Shown in pieces: positions 27,630-37,651 of a stretch of DNA of 64,000 bases. A program made the position numbers and the translations under genes. The number at the start of each line of letters is the position of its first letter. Position 1 is the first letter of the stretch. The DNA lies in the NCBI GenBank assembly GCA_964211495.1, contig CAXORL010000003.1, positions 248,001 through 312,000 on the forward strand, written 5' to 3'. The notes below the pieces were generated by a model. That model saw only the letters and a list, made by a program, of their open reading frames with translations, was not told the origin of the DNA and made no database searches. Source of the DNA: Faucicola osloensis_B (GTDB lineage Bacteria > Pseudomonadota > Gammaproteobacteria > Pseudomonadales > Moraxellaceae).

Positions 27630-29699
27630 TTAATGGGATTTTTTTAGCGCGATGGTTTTCGCCAAATTGTCTAATTGCCGTATGGGTTGTTTGTTATCCG
27701 TAGGCTGCTGATAGCGGATTTGGCGATATAGCGCGGCAAGTGCTTGAAGGGCTGCCTTATCGGTGACTTTTGGCTCAAGTCGAGTAAGCCAAGCTAGCAC
27801 CCCTTCACTATCCTGCCTTGCGAGCGTTTTGTCTTTTTTTGCCAAGCGATTGGATAACTGTACCATAATCCAATCATGCTTATCCCACACCCGGCGGCGG
27901 CGCCACCACAGCCACAATCCCAATAGCGCAAGGACGCTCACAAGCGTGACAAACATCACCATCACTTGCTGATAGACAGATTGGATATTGAGCCATTTGA
28001 ACAGCGATGACCGCTGGCGGTCTTGGTCATAGCCGACCACATCGCGTTGCCAATAGTAGCTAGCTTGGTCAAACAAGCGGCGCGCTTGCTGTAGCATTTG
28101 AAACTGTTGATAGCTAATTTGCCCTGCCACGCCCTCACCAAACATTTTTGCGCCAGCGTCTTGGGTGACAGTGTCCATACCCTGCTCGACCCGATTGGGT
28201 GCGACAAAGCCTGTAGGATCTACACGCAGCCAGCCACGCCCTTGCACCCAAATCTCGCTCCATGCATGGGCATCCATTTGGCGCACTTCCCAACTTTTGC
28301 CATCACGCCCTAATTGCCCACCTTGATACCCGGCTACCACCCGAGCAGGCACACCTGCCGCTCGCATAAGATAAGTAAAACTTGACGCATAATGCTCACA
28401 AAACCCTGCACGGGTAGCAAATAAAAAATCATCGATGCGATTACTACCCAAGGTAGGGGGTGATAAGGTGTAGCGAAACTGCTGGCTACGCATCCACTGG
28501 GCGATGGCGTTGGTATAGGCAATCGGGTCATCGCCTGCTTGGTGATACAGTCGCTGCGCGAATTGGCGACTTTGCGGATTACCGCCTGCTGGCAATGCTA
28601 AATTGACCTGACGTTGCTGGGTAGATAAGGCTAAATTGATAGGCACATCATCTAACCAATGCACTTGATAAGTAAACCGCTGATTGACAGTGTCCCAATA
28701 TCGCAGGGTAAAATCGGACGTCAGCCCAATGCCTTTTTGCTTGGTTATCGGATAATCAAGCCCAAACAACCAATTTTGTCCCGTCTGCTCCAAAATCACC
28801 CGATAGTCAGGGATAACGGCTAAGGTAAAGCGTTTACTCAGCTTCAACGTCGGTAACAACCAATCAGCAAACGGCTGATCGGGCGTCCAAAGCGAGGAGC
28901 TAGGATTGGCTCGCCAAGTGGTGCCATCAAAATCAGAAAATACCAAACCGCGCCAATATAAATTTTGTTGGCTTGGCTGCAGATTGCCAAATTCCACCCG
29001 AAACGCCAATTCAGTCGATTGACTGAGGTTGGCAAAATCGCCCGGTGACATACTATCTGACATGCCGGTCTTTGCTTGCGCACCGCTCAAATGCACCGAC
29101 CATAATGGCGGCAATCGGGGAAAAAATAAAAACAGAATAATGGTCAGAGGAATTGCTTGACCGACCAATAAGCCGAGCGTGCGGTAGCGCCCCGTACCAT
29201 CATCATTTTGCGCAATCATGGCAAACAGCACAACCATCGTGCCAATCGCCACTTGTAGCGTTGTAATCAAATCTTGGTTGATTAAAAACAGCCCTGCCAA
29301 TACAAACAGTGATAAACTCAGCACCACATAGCCATCACGTCTGGTATGCAATTCAAGTAGCTTACTGACGGCACACAATAGCAAAAACGCGATACCGACA
29401 TCCAATCCAAAGGCAGTACGATAGGTCAAATACAGCCCCACCAAACTTGCAATGAATCCTGTGTACTGTATCAACTGTAATGAGCGCGGACGATACAAAG
29501 CGTTGGGCAACCAACGTCGAAGGGGTTGCAATTGAAAGATAATAATAAAAAAGGCATACACCGATAGCCAAATGGGTAAATTTTTGACGTGAAAAGCCAC
29601 CATCAACAGTTGAGACAGCAATATCCACTGATACGCTGAGATTTGGTTTAGGCGCTGAGATAAGGTTAAGCTAGGACGATTTGGGTTAGGGCGACTCAT
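27630..29699 (-). CDS. tgpA: TgpA-type membrane transglutaminase-like protein (DUF3488)
   Basis: About 689 aa from ATG 29699; this start is chosen because its ATGA overlaps the stop of the DUF58 gene, a classic translational coupling, in place of the longer frame. The N-terminal third carries about six to seven membrane segments (DUF3488 part). The periplasmic transglutaminase-like core has the catalytic triad in RAGFCEHYASS (Cys near 434), DAHAWSEIW (His near 477) and VDPTG (Asp near 495). One more membrane segment lies near 555-575 with a cytoplasmic tail. In Pseudomonas aeruginosa TgpA is essential and sits in the same operon type. Substrate unknown; a peptidoglycan or envelope role is usually suggested. 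Confidence 0.9.
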   Translation of the reverse strand: MSRPNPNRPSLTLSQRLNQISAYQWILLSQLLMVAFHVKNLPIWLSVYAFFIIIFQLQPLRRWLPNALYRPRSLQLIQYTGFIASLVGLYLTYRTAFGLDVGIAFLLLCAVSKLLELHTRRDGYVVLSLSLFVLAGLFLINQDLITTLQVAIGTMVVLFAMIAQNDDGTGRYRTLGLLVGQAIPLTIILFLFFPRLPPLWSVHLSGAQAKTGMSDSMSPGDFANLSQSTELAFRVEFGNLQPSQQNLYWRGLVFSDFDGTTWRANPSSSLWTPDQPFADWLLPTLKLSKRFTLAVIPDYRVILEQTGQNWLFGLDYPITKQKGIGLTSDFTLRYWDTVNQRFTYQVHWLDDVPINLALSTQQRQVNLALPAGGNPQSRQFAQRLYHQAGDDPIAYTNAIAQWMRSQQFRYTLSPPTLGSNRIDDFLFATRAGFCEHYASSFTYLMRAAGVPARVVAGYQGGQLGRDGKSWEVRQMDAHAWSEIWVQGRGWLRVDPTGFVAPNRVEQGMDTVTQDAGAKMFGEGVAGQISYQQFQMLQQARRLFDQASYYWQRDVVGYDQDRQRSSLFKWLNIQSVYQQVMVMFVTLVSVLALLGLWLWWRRRRVWDKHDWIMVQLSNRLAKKDKTLARQDSEGVLAWLTRLEPKVTDKAALQALAALYRQIRYQQPTDNKQPIRQLDNLAKTIALKKSH

Positions 29700-30712
29700 G
29701 GCGTTTTTGCCAATCTTAGCAAACATTGCTGACGAAATGCTTGTCCTTCACCTATTGCGCTTTCACCATCAGGCAGGCGCAATTGAAAAGCGATTTGGCT
29801 TTGGGTCAAACTATCCACCCCGTAGCGCAGCTGGCTGAGTTTTTCTTCATGCGTCAACGCAGGCATTTGATAGTAATCAAGCAATTGCTGCTGCCCCACA
29901 CTCTCCACAAAACGTTTTGACATGAGTCCTTGCCCGCGCGCAACATGCGCCCACGAAATACGCGCCAATGATTCCCCTGGGACATAATTATCCAGCTGGT
30001 CAAAATCTTCCTGCCCTGCTTGGGTGTGTAAGGCAGCGGTTTGTTCGTCATCGGATGGCACAAACTGACTGGCTTTCATCTCATAGCTCAGTGGCGCAGG
30101 ATATACCCAAGCGTGTCCTTCAAAAAACACATACGACCAAGCTTGCAAAATTCCTAAGGGATAGACGGTACTCACCGTGAGTCTAGGTAACACAAATCTG
30201 CCGCGTTTGTCGGCTGTTAACCATAAGCTGACCTGTTGCGGCGCTTGTATTTGACTGACCAACAGCCAATCATTTTGTGCGGACTGTGCATTGGGTTTGC
30301 GGTGTATCGGCTGTTTAAAATCAAAGGCGTTGTTGGCAAAACTTAACCGAATTTGCCGATGCGGCTGCCTTGACTCACTACTAATTTGCAGTCGCACTTG
30401 CACTTTGTCACCCACTTGCGTGTCGCTGATATCCACCAGTTTGATTTGCAACCCTGCCAAGTGTGCAAAGGTATAATGGATAGTCACCACGAGTAGACTA
30501 CCCAACAAAAAGCACAAACCCAACACCAAATTATTGGCGTAATTAATCCCTGCGACAAAGGTAATAATGAGTAAAAAAGCGTACAGCAATCCTTCTTTAC
30601 TCAAAAAAATATATACGTTGCGCAGGTTGAGGGTGATGTCGCGGCTGATCGGCGCCCGACGCTTAAACCATGTTTGCAAGTAGTTTTCAAGTCGCTGTCG
30701 AATGGCAAACAT
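29696..30712 (-). CDS. DUF58 domain protein
   Basis: 338 aa, anchored by two membrane segments near 34-52 and 57-75, with a beta-rich middle part and the DUF58 core motif in the C-terminal half (DNYVPGESLARISWAHVARGQGLMSKRF near 235-262; listed here by its start and end residues D235 and F262). DUF58 proteins resemble von Willebrand A domains and commonly work with MoxR ATPases as adaptor or chaperone partners. It is the middle gene of moxR-DUF58-tgpA, overlaps tgpA by four bases and follows moxR after 96 bases. No enzymatic motif is visible. Confidence 0.88.
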   Translation of the reverse strand: MFAIRQRLENYLQTWFKRRAPISRDITLNLRNVYIFLSKEGLLYAFLLIITFVAGINYANNLVLGLCFLLGSLLVVTIHYTFAHLAGLQIKLVDISDTQVGDKVQVRLQISSESRQPHRQIRLSFANNAFDFKQPIHRKPNAQSAQNDWLLVSQIQAPQQVSLWLTADKRGRFVLPRLTVSTVYPLGILQAWSYVFFEGHAWVYPAPLSYEMKASQFVPSDDEQTAALHTQAGQEDFDQLDNYVPGESLARISWAHVARGQGLMSKRFVESVGQQQLLDYYQMPALTHEEKLSQLRYGVDSLTQSQIAFQLRLPDGESAIGEGQAFRQQCLLRLAKTP

Positions 30713-30808
30713 GATAGGCGCGGGCTCTTAATTGGGATGATTTAATCGGATAATAAAAATACAGCAATAAGAAAATTTTTAACGCTAAAACACGTTATAC
30801 ATCATGGT

Positions 30809-31768
30809 TTACACCAGTACCGGCACTTGGCGTAACAACTGGGTCGCAATCGATTGCGGCGGCTCACCGCCCAAATGATTAAATGGGATAAAAGCTTGCC
30901 CCAAGCGATGATCGACAACGGCAGCAAATACCGCTTGGATATCTTCTGGCGTTACTTCACTGTAGCCACCCAAATAAGCGAAGGCTTGTGCCGCTTGCTT
31001 GAGCGCTAACACACCACGGGTAGATAGACCATGATAGTCTCGGCTCTCACGCGTTTTCGCTACCAATCGCTGCAAGTAGTCAATCACGACATCCGCGATA
31101 TATACGTCTTTGGCTTGCGCTTGTGCCTGCTGCAATGACTGGGTATCTAACATGGGGGCAATTTGACTGAGCATTTGACGTCTATCTTTACCCAGTAGCA
31201 ACTCTCGTTCGGCATTAACCGACGGATAACCCAGCGATAAACACATCAAAAACCGATCGAGCTGTGACTCAGGTAAAATAAACACACCCGATTGCTGCGT
31301 CGGGTTTTGGGTGGCAATCACAAAAAAAGGTTCAGGGAGTTTTCGTGTTACCCCATCTTGCGACACTTGCCGCTCTTCCATCGCCTCTAACAGCGCAGAT
31401 TGGGTTTTTGGGCTTGAGCGATTAATTTCATCGGCAAGTAACAACTGACAAAATATCGGGCCTGGCTTAAATTCAAACGTGCCAGTGTCAGTTTTATATA
31501 GCGAAATTCCTAAAATATCGGCAGGTAGCATATCACTGGTAAATTGCACCCGATTAAACGATAACCCCAGATGGTTGGCAATTGCGTGCGCCAGCGTGGT
31601 TTTACCCATTCCTGGTAAATCTTGAAGCAGTAAATGACCATTGGCTAACAAACAAGCGACCGCCAGCTTCACCACGGCAGGTTTATCCAAGACAATCTCA
31701 TTAATACTCACCAACATGGCTTGCAATCGTTGTTGTAACGGCTGATTGTCTAAGTTACTCATCACCAT
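30809..31768 (-). CDS. MoxR-family AAA+ ATPase
   Basis: 319-aa cytoplasmic AAA+ ATPase. Walker A in LPGMGKTTLAHA near 54-65, Walker B LLLADEINR near 109-117, sensor motif ATQNPTQQ near 150, and an arginine-finger region in the C-terminal lid. AAAGGA lies eight bases before ATG 31768. MoxR ATPases act as chaperones that assemble or activate partner complexes, usually with DUF58/VWA proteins encoded beside them, as here. It is the first gene of the moxR-DUF58-tgpA set. Confidence 0.93.
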   Translation of the reverse strand: MVMSNLDNQPLQQRLQAMLVSINEIVLDKPAVVKLAVACLLANGHLLLQDLPGMGKTTLAHAIANHLGLSFNRVQFTSDMLPADILGISLYKTDTGTFEFKPGPIFCQLLLADEINRSSPKTQSALLEAMEERQVSQDGVTRKLPEPFFVIATQNPTQQSGVFILPESQLDRFLMCLSLGYPSVNAERELLLGKDRRQMLSQIAPMLDTQSLQQAQAQAKDVYIADVVIDYLQRLVAKTRESRDYHGLSTRGVLALKQAAQAFAYLGGYSEVTPEDIQAVFAAVVDHRLGQAFIPFNHLGGEPPQSIATQLLRQVPVLV

Positions 31769-31852
31769 GTGGTCTGTCCTTTAAAGGTTTAAATTTTGTT
31801 TATCAATCATGTTCACTAAAAATATCGCTTAAAAGTATAGCCACAAAGCGAT

Positions 31853-32293
31853 TTAACGAAGCGTCGAAATATAGGCAATAATGTCTTGGCGGACTTTGGC
31901 ATCAGCAATCGGGTCAGAACGCATACGCGTTCCTGGGATGGTTTGTTTCGGATGGGCGATATATTTATCCAAATTTTCCGCTGTCCACGTCATATTGCTG
32001 TTTTTTAGTGCGTCTGTATATTGATAATCGGTTAATAAGGCGGATTTTGCCCCATAAATACGCAGTAATTGTGGGCCTTTCTCGTTATTTCCTGGCTGCA
32101 GCTTGTGACATTTTAGACAGGCTTCTTCGTATTGCTTTTTACCGTTATCGGCATCCCCTTGGCTATAAACGGGCAAGGTAACTGCGGGGCGCTGAGCGGG
32201 TGGCTGATGTTGACAACCTGTCGCAATGACGATACAAAGACCCCATCCTAGTATAGCCAATGGTTTGATTTTATTAATGATTGTTTGCTGCAT
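31853..32293 (-). CDS. Lipoprotein c-type cytochrome
   Basis: 146 aa. The signal sequence ends in a lipobox (VIATGC, Cys near 27), so the mature protein is probably lipid-anchored in the periplasm. The haem attachment motif CLKCH lies near 59-63, and MR in TRMRSDP near 123 is a candidate axial methionine; the class I cytochrome ends with IIAYISTLR. The domain resembles mono-haem cytochrome c of the cytochrome c550/c552 type. Maturation would use the ccm genes at the right edge of the window. Electron partners cannot be told. It is spaced 84 bases from moxR and 42 from the FimX-like gene. Confidence 0.88.
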   Translation of the reverse strand: MQQTIINKIKPLAILGWGLCIVIATGCQHQPPAQRPAVTLPVYSQGDADNGKKQYEEACLKCHKLQPGNNEKGPQLLRIYGAKSALLTDYQYTDALKNSNMTWTAENLDKYIAHPKQTIPGTRMRSDPIADAKVRQDIIAYISTLR

Positions 32294-32335
32294 GTTGGCG
32301 AACTCGTTTTTATCTTATAAATTCAACGCTTAGAT

Positions 32336-34525
32336 TTAGCTGGTTTCATTCTCGATGTGCATGGTGTCACTGGCTTTTTGCAAATAGGCTCCTTGCAAAT
32401 AACGCGCACCGACTATCCAAGCCGCTGACATAGCGGCAGGGTCTTCAATAAAGGGCATCAAACAACTGGAGCCGCGCTCAGTGATTTCGCGCACCACCGT
32501 TGCCACGGTATTGACATTGTCATTGTTGCTTAAATCTTTGATATAGCTGCGATCGAGTCGTACCAGCTGTGGTTTGACAAATTCCAATACTTCCATCGCA
32601 TTGACCGCCGAGCCAAAATTATAGATACCTAGGTGACAACCCATTTGGTTAAGCGCATTACTTTGTTTGGCCGCTACCGCCAGATAATCCATTACCATGG
32701 TTTCATTAAACTGTAACGTCAATACCCCGCGCTCGCTGGTACCTAATGCTTGCATCAATCGATTCATAAAGCTTGGCAAGGTGGCATCTGCTAGTGATAT
32801 CGAGCTTAAATGCACTAATAATCGGGCACTGGCATCGACCTCATGACGGTAACGTTTTAAATCTTTACAGGCTTGAATTAACACCCAACGGTCGATTTTA
32901 TCCATTAACTGATGTCTGGTCGCCACTTCTAAGAATTTATCAGGTGCCATTAAACTTCCATCTGCTAGCGGCAGACGTAGAAACACCTCAAACATGTTAC
33001 TGACATCGTTTTCAACGTCATAAATCGGCTGATATAATAATTTAAATTTGCTGTGTTCTAGCGCATCACGTAGCGACTCGTACAGCGCACTGTCATCACT
33101 GCTGGCAAAACTACTTGGGTCATATAGATAGAACAAATCTTTATCATCGTTGCTGTCTTTATTGGCTTTGGTTGCCAGGCTGACGGCTTGGATGACACGG
33201 TTAATAATACTATTGGTATCAGGTGCACTGGCGTTGACTAAGGTTGCCCCAATCGTTACCGTGGTCTTAACCGTACGATGCCCAATTTCAATAATGGTGC
33301 TATTAATATCGGCAACCAATTTTTGTCCTAACGCTGTCAAATCTTGTTGTCGCATATTAGGTATAATTAGCATAAACATGCTATCATTAAACCGGCTCAA
33401 ATAGCCATTTTTCACCCGCTCTACCCCAACAATCTCGGTGAGATGTTGCTCAAGAATATTGGCAACGGCAACCACCACCCCATCAATCCCTTCAATCCCC
33501 ACACTGGCATGGATTTTACCAATATTATCGATTCGTAACGCCATCAAACCCACCGATAGGTTTTTCTCAACAATCGCGTCACGCAGTCGGTTAAACAATC
33601 TTTCAAAACCATGACGATTAAATAGCCCTGTGATTGAGTCAATGCGTTCTATTGCCTCAAGTTTTTTGGCAAGCTCAGCGCTATTGGCTTGTTCGTTGGG
33701 CTGGATAATGACTTGTAGACACGGCTGACCATCATAGGTAGCAGCCGCTAACTGCAGCTTAGCGGCGAAGGTGGTATTATCTTTTCTCACACTTTCAAAT
33801 TTAAATTCGACGTTTTTACGGTTGCCTTTTTCAAAGTCTTTTAAAAACGTTTTAAAATCTTGAATATTGTTGCGCGCAATCAAGTCAACAACGGGTATCC
33901 CCATTAGTTCATCGAGCGTTTTAAATCCAAACATTTCAAGATAGGGCTCATTGGCATAAATATGTAAACCATCTTCAATATAAGCCACTGCACTCTTGGA
34001 GTTTTTGATAAGAATATTGGCACGCTGTTCGGCATCGCTCAATACCATTTTTAGGCGCTCAAGCTCGCGCCCTAGTTTATGATGCTCGTGTTCGCGGCAG
34101 ATACGAATGGCCATGCGCAGTAACTTATTTTTGCGCAAAGCATCCGCTGCACCCCAATAGGTATATAAAGGTAATAACTTATGGGTTTTATCAGGGTCAC
34201 TAACAAGCTGGGTCTGGGCTCGCTCATTGGCAGTTAATGCCTCTGGGTAATCAGTCGCGTCATCAGGCAACAGAGCAATGACAGGGATGTGAGCATCGTG
34301 GGCTTTTAAAATCTCTTTGACGTCTTTAAACGATAAATCATACGCATTCCCCATCAAAATAATGTCCCAAGACTGGCGCAATAACTTTATCAGCTCGTCT
34401 TTGGCATCCAAAAATCCTAAATTAACCTGTTTATAATAATGTTTTTCTAATAACCCAACCAAATGTTCGGCATACAGCTGGTTATCATCAATGATTAACA
34501 GGTTGAGTTGTTTTTGTTTTTGCAT
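32336..34525 (-). CDS. FimX-like REC-PAS-GGDEF-EAL protein with degenerate catalytic motifs
   Basis: 729 aa. An N-terminal receiver-like domain (8-125) lacks the phosphoacceptor Asp: its strand reads WDIILMGNAYD. A PAS domain (about 165-280), a GGDEF domain (about 300-460) whose signature reads RFNDSMF near 377, and an EAL domain (about 480-720) whose signature reads EVFLRL near 511 follow. Loss of both signatures predicts no cyclase or phosphodiesterase activity, so the protein is more likely a c-di-GMP binder. This is the layout of FimX, which controls type IV pilus assembly and twitching in Pseudomonas and Xanthomonas. The downstream-facing neighbour is the uncharacterised 588-aa gene, a pairing worth testing. 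Confidence 0.85.
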   Translation of the reverse strand: MQKQKQLNLLIIDDNQLYAEHLVGLLEKHYYKQVNLGFLDAKDELIKLLRQSWDIILMGNAYDLSFKDVKEILKAHDAHIPVIALLPDDATDYPEALTANERAQTQLVSDPDKTHKLLPLYTYWGAADALRKNKLLRMAIRICREHEHHKLGRELERLKMVLSDAEQRANILIKNSKSAVAYIEDGLHIYANEPYLEMFGFKTLDELMGIPVVDLIARNNIQDFKTFLKDFEKGNRKNVEFKFESVRKDNTTFAAKLQLAAATYDGQPCLQVIIQPNEQANSAELAKKLEAIERIDSITGLFNRHGFERLFNRLRDAIVEKNLSVGLMALRIDNIGKIHASVGIEGIDGVVVAVANILEQHLTEIVGVERVKNGYLSRFNDSMFMLIIPNMRQQDLTALGQKLVADINSTIIEIGHRTVKTTVTIGATLVNASAPDTNSIINRVIQAVSLATKANKDSNDDKDLFYLYDPSSFASSDDSALYESLRDALEHSKFKLLYQPIYDVENDVSNMFEVFLRLPLADGSLMAPDKFLEVATRHQLMDKIDRWVLIQACKDLKRYRHEVDASARLLVHLSSISLADATLPSFMNRLMQALGTSERGVLTLQFNETMVMDYLAVAAKQSNALNQMGCHLGIYNFGSAVNAMEVLEFVKPQLVRLDRSYIKDLSNNDNVNTVATVVREITERGSSCLMPFIEDPAAMSAAWIVGARYLQGAYLQKASDTMHIENETS

Positions 34526-34728
34526 CGATTAACTATCCCATTAAACGCTTGGTTTATAGAGCACTAAGCAAGCTATTATAAGCGGATTTTTTGATAAATT
34601 ATTTATAATATTAGATTCAATTTCTTATTATATGATTAATCAATCAAAACGGCTATAAAGATATGAAAATCTTTTATTTTTAATGGGTTAGATGTAATTT
34701 GGCAACTTTTGTTGCCATTTTTTAGCGA

Positions 34729-36495
34729 TTAAAACTGAATTCTCACAAAAGCGTATTCCTCGACATCATCAGTCATATTAAGTAGCTCAGTCAAACGCAC
34801 GTTAATTTCTTTGTTATCAATACGTATTACCAGCTTATCTGCCACTTGGTAGCCAAAACGCGCCATCAGTAAACGGGTCTGGCTATTAGTGTTGTTTGGA
34901 GCGGTCGGAATTATAAATGCCGCAACAAAATGTGGCTGACGGCTACCGGCATTTTGAAAGCGCACGCCACAGGGAATCGCGTTTTGACAATGCACTTGCA
35001 CTTGTGCCTCAATTTCTAAGTAGGTCTTGTTGGTTGGTTGCCCAGTGGGCGTATCGATAAAACCCTGACGGTTGTCTTTAATGTAGCCGAGCTGCCAAGT
35101 TTTTGAACCATTAACCTTTCGCATCGCAATTAAGGAATTGACCTGCAATTGACTCAGCGGGTGATAGCTATCGCCACGGCTTATGCTCGGATATTGGTCA
35201 ACGAGCTGATTGTGGTAGCTAAACACATGCGACAGACACATAGATTGAGGATTTTCTTTGTTCAGCTCGACAACGGTATATTTTTTAAGATACTCAGTAT
35301 TTTGAGTTTTGGGTTTTAATCGCTCAGGCAGCTCATTGGACTGTATGAGGTTGCCCAAACTGGTTTTATTCGCAAGCATGTAGTGGATATTATTAAAGCC
35401 GAGCACGACTTCACATTTTGAATGGCTATGATAATACTCTGCCGCTGGTTTCAACCCATTTTGCAGATTATTCAATACCAATTTGGCCTGACGCGCGCTG
35501 TTTTTTATCTCAGCAGCGGTGCTGATTTGACCTTGGGTAATGGTTTGATGCAAGCGTTTAAATAACTGACTAAACATGACAAACAGGCAATTGCTGGTTG
35601 CTGCAAAGGGATTGAATAAATCATCGACTGCTAGCAGTTGGGGCGGCTGTTTACCTTCTAAATCAATATATAGGTAAGGTTTTTCAACCAAATCTTTACT
35701 GATAATAAGCTCTTCCATCAACTGGGTACTTACTTTTTGAATGGCCAAAATATCCGCACGTCGACAAGCATACGGATTGGTGACCGCCACCATCAAGCAG
35801 TGAAAATAAATAGCCTCAATCGATAGCGGTGCGCCCTGTTTGCTATATTCATTGGCAGAATGCAGTTTGACTGGCAGGGTGATAGATTGCCAATCATTAG
35901 TAACTGCAAACCGATAGCAGGCATTCAGATATTGCCAAATCACCTGTGTATCTTTACGATAGCCGATATATTTTTCAAACAGCGATTGACGCAGTAATAG
36001 CATGATACTATATAGGCAGCGCTGAATGACTTGGGTGGGGGTAAGATATTGATGATTATGGCGAAATAAGCCAGTGATGCCTTTTTTATCAGCCACTTCA
36101 GTGCAAGCCGCCGCTCGTTGCCAGATGACATGGTAAAACATGATGCTTAGATAATGCACCGATAATACGGTATCTAAGCATTGCTGTTTTTCTTCATCCA
36201 AAATCCCTGGCTGGGTTTGGTAATTCACTCGTAATTTGCCGAGTAATACGCTGACGGCTTTATTAACCTCCTCAAACAATGTAAAGCGTTTGACGTCGTC
36301 AATATCGGCAAACATCAACTGGTTTATCACGAATTTATATTCGTCATACATCTCACACGCCGACATACGATTAAAGTGCATCTGCCAATCGGTTGTATCC
36401 TGCAATGAACTCTGCGTCACTTTAAGTTCAATAGGACTGGTCGGTGTATCATTTATGCGCTGTAAGAAATCGTCTAGTGTGAGATCCGTAACCAT
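34729..36495 (-). CDS. Uncharacterised protein upstream of the FimX-like gene
   Basis: 588 aa from ATG 36495, preferred over a TTG at 36561 because GGGTG lies about nine bases upstream and the extra residues are odd (clustered Cys, hydrophobic). Mostly helical to about 440, cytoplasmic, without signal peptide or membrane segments. The last 150 residues are beta-rich (SLIAMRKVNGSKTWQLG, then RQGFIDTPTGQ, then HFVAAFIIPT) and could form a PilZ-like barrel, but the canonical PilZ RxxxR and D/NxSxxG motifs are not seen. Its position next to a FimX-like gene suggests a partner in c-di-GMP or pilus control. I do not recognise the family with certainty. Confidence 0.6.
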   Translation of the reverse strand: MVTDLTLDDFLQRINDTPTSPIELKVTQSSLQDTTDWQMHFNRMSACEMYDEYKFVINQLMFADIDDVKRFTLFEEVNKAVSVLLGKLRVNYQTQPGILDEEKQQCLDTVLSVHYLSIMFYHVIWQRAAACTEVADKKGITGLFRHNHQYLTPTQVIQRCLYSIMLLLRQSLFEKYIGYRKDTQVIWQYLNACYRFAVTNDWQSITLPVKLHSANEYSKQGAPLSIEAIYFHCLMVAVTNPYACRRADILAIQKVSTQLMEELIISKDLVEKPYLYIDLEGKQPPQLLAVDDLFNPFAATSNCLFVMFSQLFKRLHQTITQGQISTAAEIKNSARQAKLVLNNLQNGLKPAAEYYHSHSKCEVVLGFNNIHYMLANKTSLGNLIQSNELPERLKPKTQNTEYLKKYTVVELNKENPQSMCLSHVFSYHNQLVDQYPSISRGDSYHPLSQLQVNSLIAMRKVNGSKTWQLGYIKDNRQGFIDTPTGQPTNKTYLEIEAQVQVHCQNAIPCGVRFQNAGSRQPHFVAAFIIPTAPNNTNSQTRLLMARFGYQVADKLVIRIDNKEINVRLTELLNMTDDVEEYAFVRIQF

Positions 36496-36604
36496 TTTTT
36501 TGCACCCAAATGCACAACATTTTTCGACTTGTTTAACAACAATAAATAACACAAAAGCCAAATTTTATCTAGCTATTTTAAGATAATTGCACTATTTAAC
36601 AGAC

Positions 36605-36627
36605 AAATAACAGATAAGCTGTTATTT
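36605..36627. repeat. Inverted repeat downstream of epmB
   Basis: AAATAACA and TGTTATTT around a 7-base loop, inside the 154-base gap between epmB and the 588-aa gene. There is no following T-run on the minus strand, so terminator function is doubtful. Confidence 0.35.
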
Positions 36628-36649
36628 AGTTGTTATTTTTCAACAAATT

Positions 36650-37651
36650 TTATTGGTTATACAAATCAATGGGTGTTTTAAATGGCTTATTAGGTAATTC
36701 TCGCACCAACTTCGGCACCAAGTAGCCAGCACATTTGACGAGTAATTCCCAGTACAAAGCGACTGCCTGCTCATCTGAAATATAAAAGTGGCTCGCCCCG
36801 GCAACTTTATCAAGCACATGCAAATAATAGGGTAAGACGCCCGCTTGCCATAATTTTTCGTTCAAGCTTGCAAGCGTATTTGCATCGTCATTAATCGACT
36901 TGAGTAGCACGGTTTGGTTAAGTAAAGTAACACCCGCTTTTTTTGCCTTAGCCAAAAATATTTGTGTTTCTTGGTCGATTTCATTGGGGTGATTGACATG
37001 AATGACCATGACGATGTGACAGCGGCTGTTGGCAAATCGCGCAAGTAACGGCTCGTCTAAGCGCTCAGGAATCATCACAGGTACACGGGTATGGATACGA
37101 ATGGTCTGCACTTGGGGTAGTGCTTCAAGGGTGGTGAAAATCTCCAATAAACGACGGTTGCTCAGCGATAGTGGGTCGCCGCCGCTTAAAATCACTTCAT
37201 TGACCGCGGGGTGCGCTGTGATGTAGGCACTGATGGCTTGCCAATCGTTTTGGGTTGGTAGATTTTCGTGGTAGTCAAAGTGCTGGCGAAAACAATAACG
37301 ACAATTGACCACGCAAGCCCCGGTGACAGGAATCAGCACCCGTGATGCATATTTGTGGATGATGCCTTTGACGGGATTGGCGTGTTGTTCATCGAGTGGG
37401 TCGGTGACAAAGCCGGTGACTTGTACCGTTTCTTGAAACGTCGGCAACACTTGCTTAAGTAGCGGATCATTAATATCGCCTTTCATCATTTTTTGCACAA
37501 AGCGACGCGGTACTTTTAGGGGAAATTGACCGACCTGACTGTCAAAACTCTCTATCGGCAAATCTAACGCTTGCGCCAATTCAGCAAAGCTCGTGATGGT
37601 ATCAGAAAACGCATTTTGCCAGTTTTTTTGTGTCGCCAAATAGTTTATCAT
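36650..37651 (-). CDS. epmB: EF-P beta-lysylation protein EpmB (lysine 2,3-aminomutase-like radical SAM)
   Basis: 333 aa from ATG 37651 (GGAT nine bases upstream; a TTG five codons earlier is possible). Radical SAM enzyme that converts L-alpha-lysine to R-beta-lysine, later ligated to EF-P. The iron-sulphur motif CVVNCRYCF lies near 113-121, followed by glycine-rich LSGGDPLSLSNRRLLE and the barrel motif RIHTRVPVMIPERL. Short for a lysine aminomutase, as usual for EpmB, which lacks the multimerisation part. Divergent from efp, its substrate pathway, across a 155-base promoter region. The ligase EpmA is not in the window. Confidence 0.95.
   Translation of the reverse strand: MINYLATQKNWQNAFSDTITSFAELAQALDLPIESFDSQVGQFPLKVPRRFVQKMMKGDINDPLLKQVLPTFQETVQVTGFVTDPLDEQHANPVKGIIHKYASRVLIPVTGACVVNCRYCFRQHFDYHENLPTQNDWQAISAYITAHPAVNEVILSGGDPLSLSNRRLLEIFTTLEALPQVQTIRIHTRVPVMIPERLDEPLLARFANSRCHIVMVIHVNHPNEIDQETQIFLAKAKKAGVTLLNQTVLLKSINDDANTLASLNEKLWQAGVLPYYLHVLDKVAGASHFYISDEQAVALYWELLVKCAGYLVPKLVRELPNKPFKTPIDLYNQ

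Noticed and set aside
34701..34716. GGCAAC-TTTT-GTTGCC hairpin after the 588-aa gene as its terminator
   Set aside because: The T-run follows on the + strand, but the gene is on the minus strand, and no + strand gene ends here.
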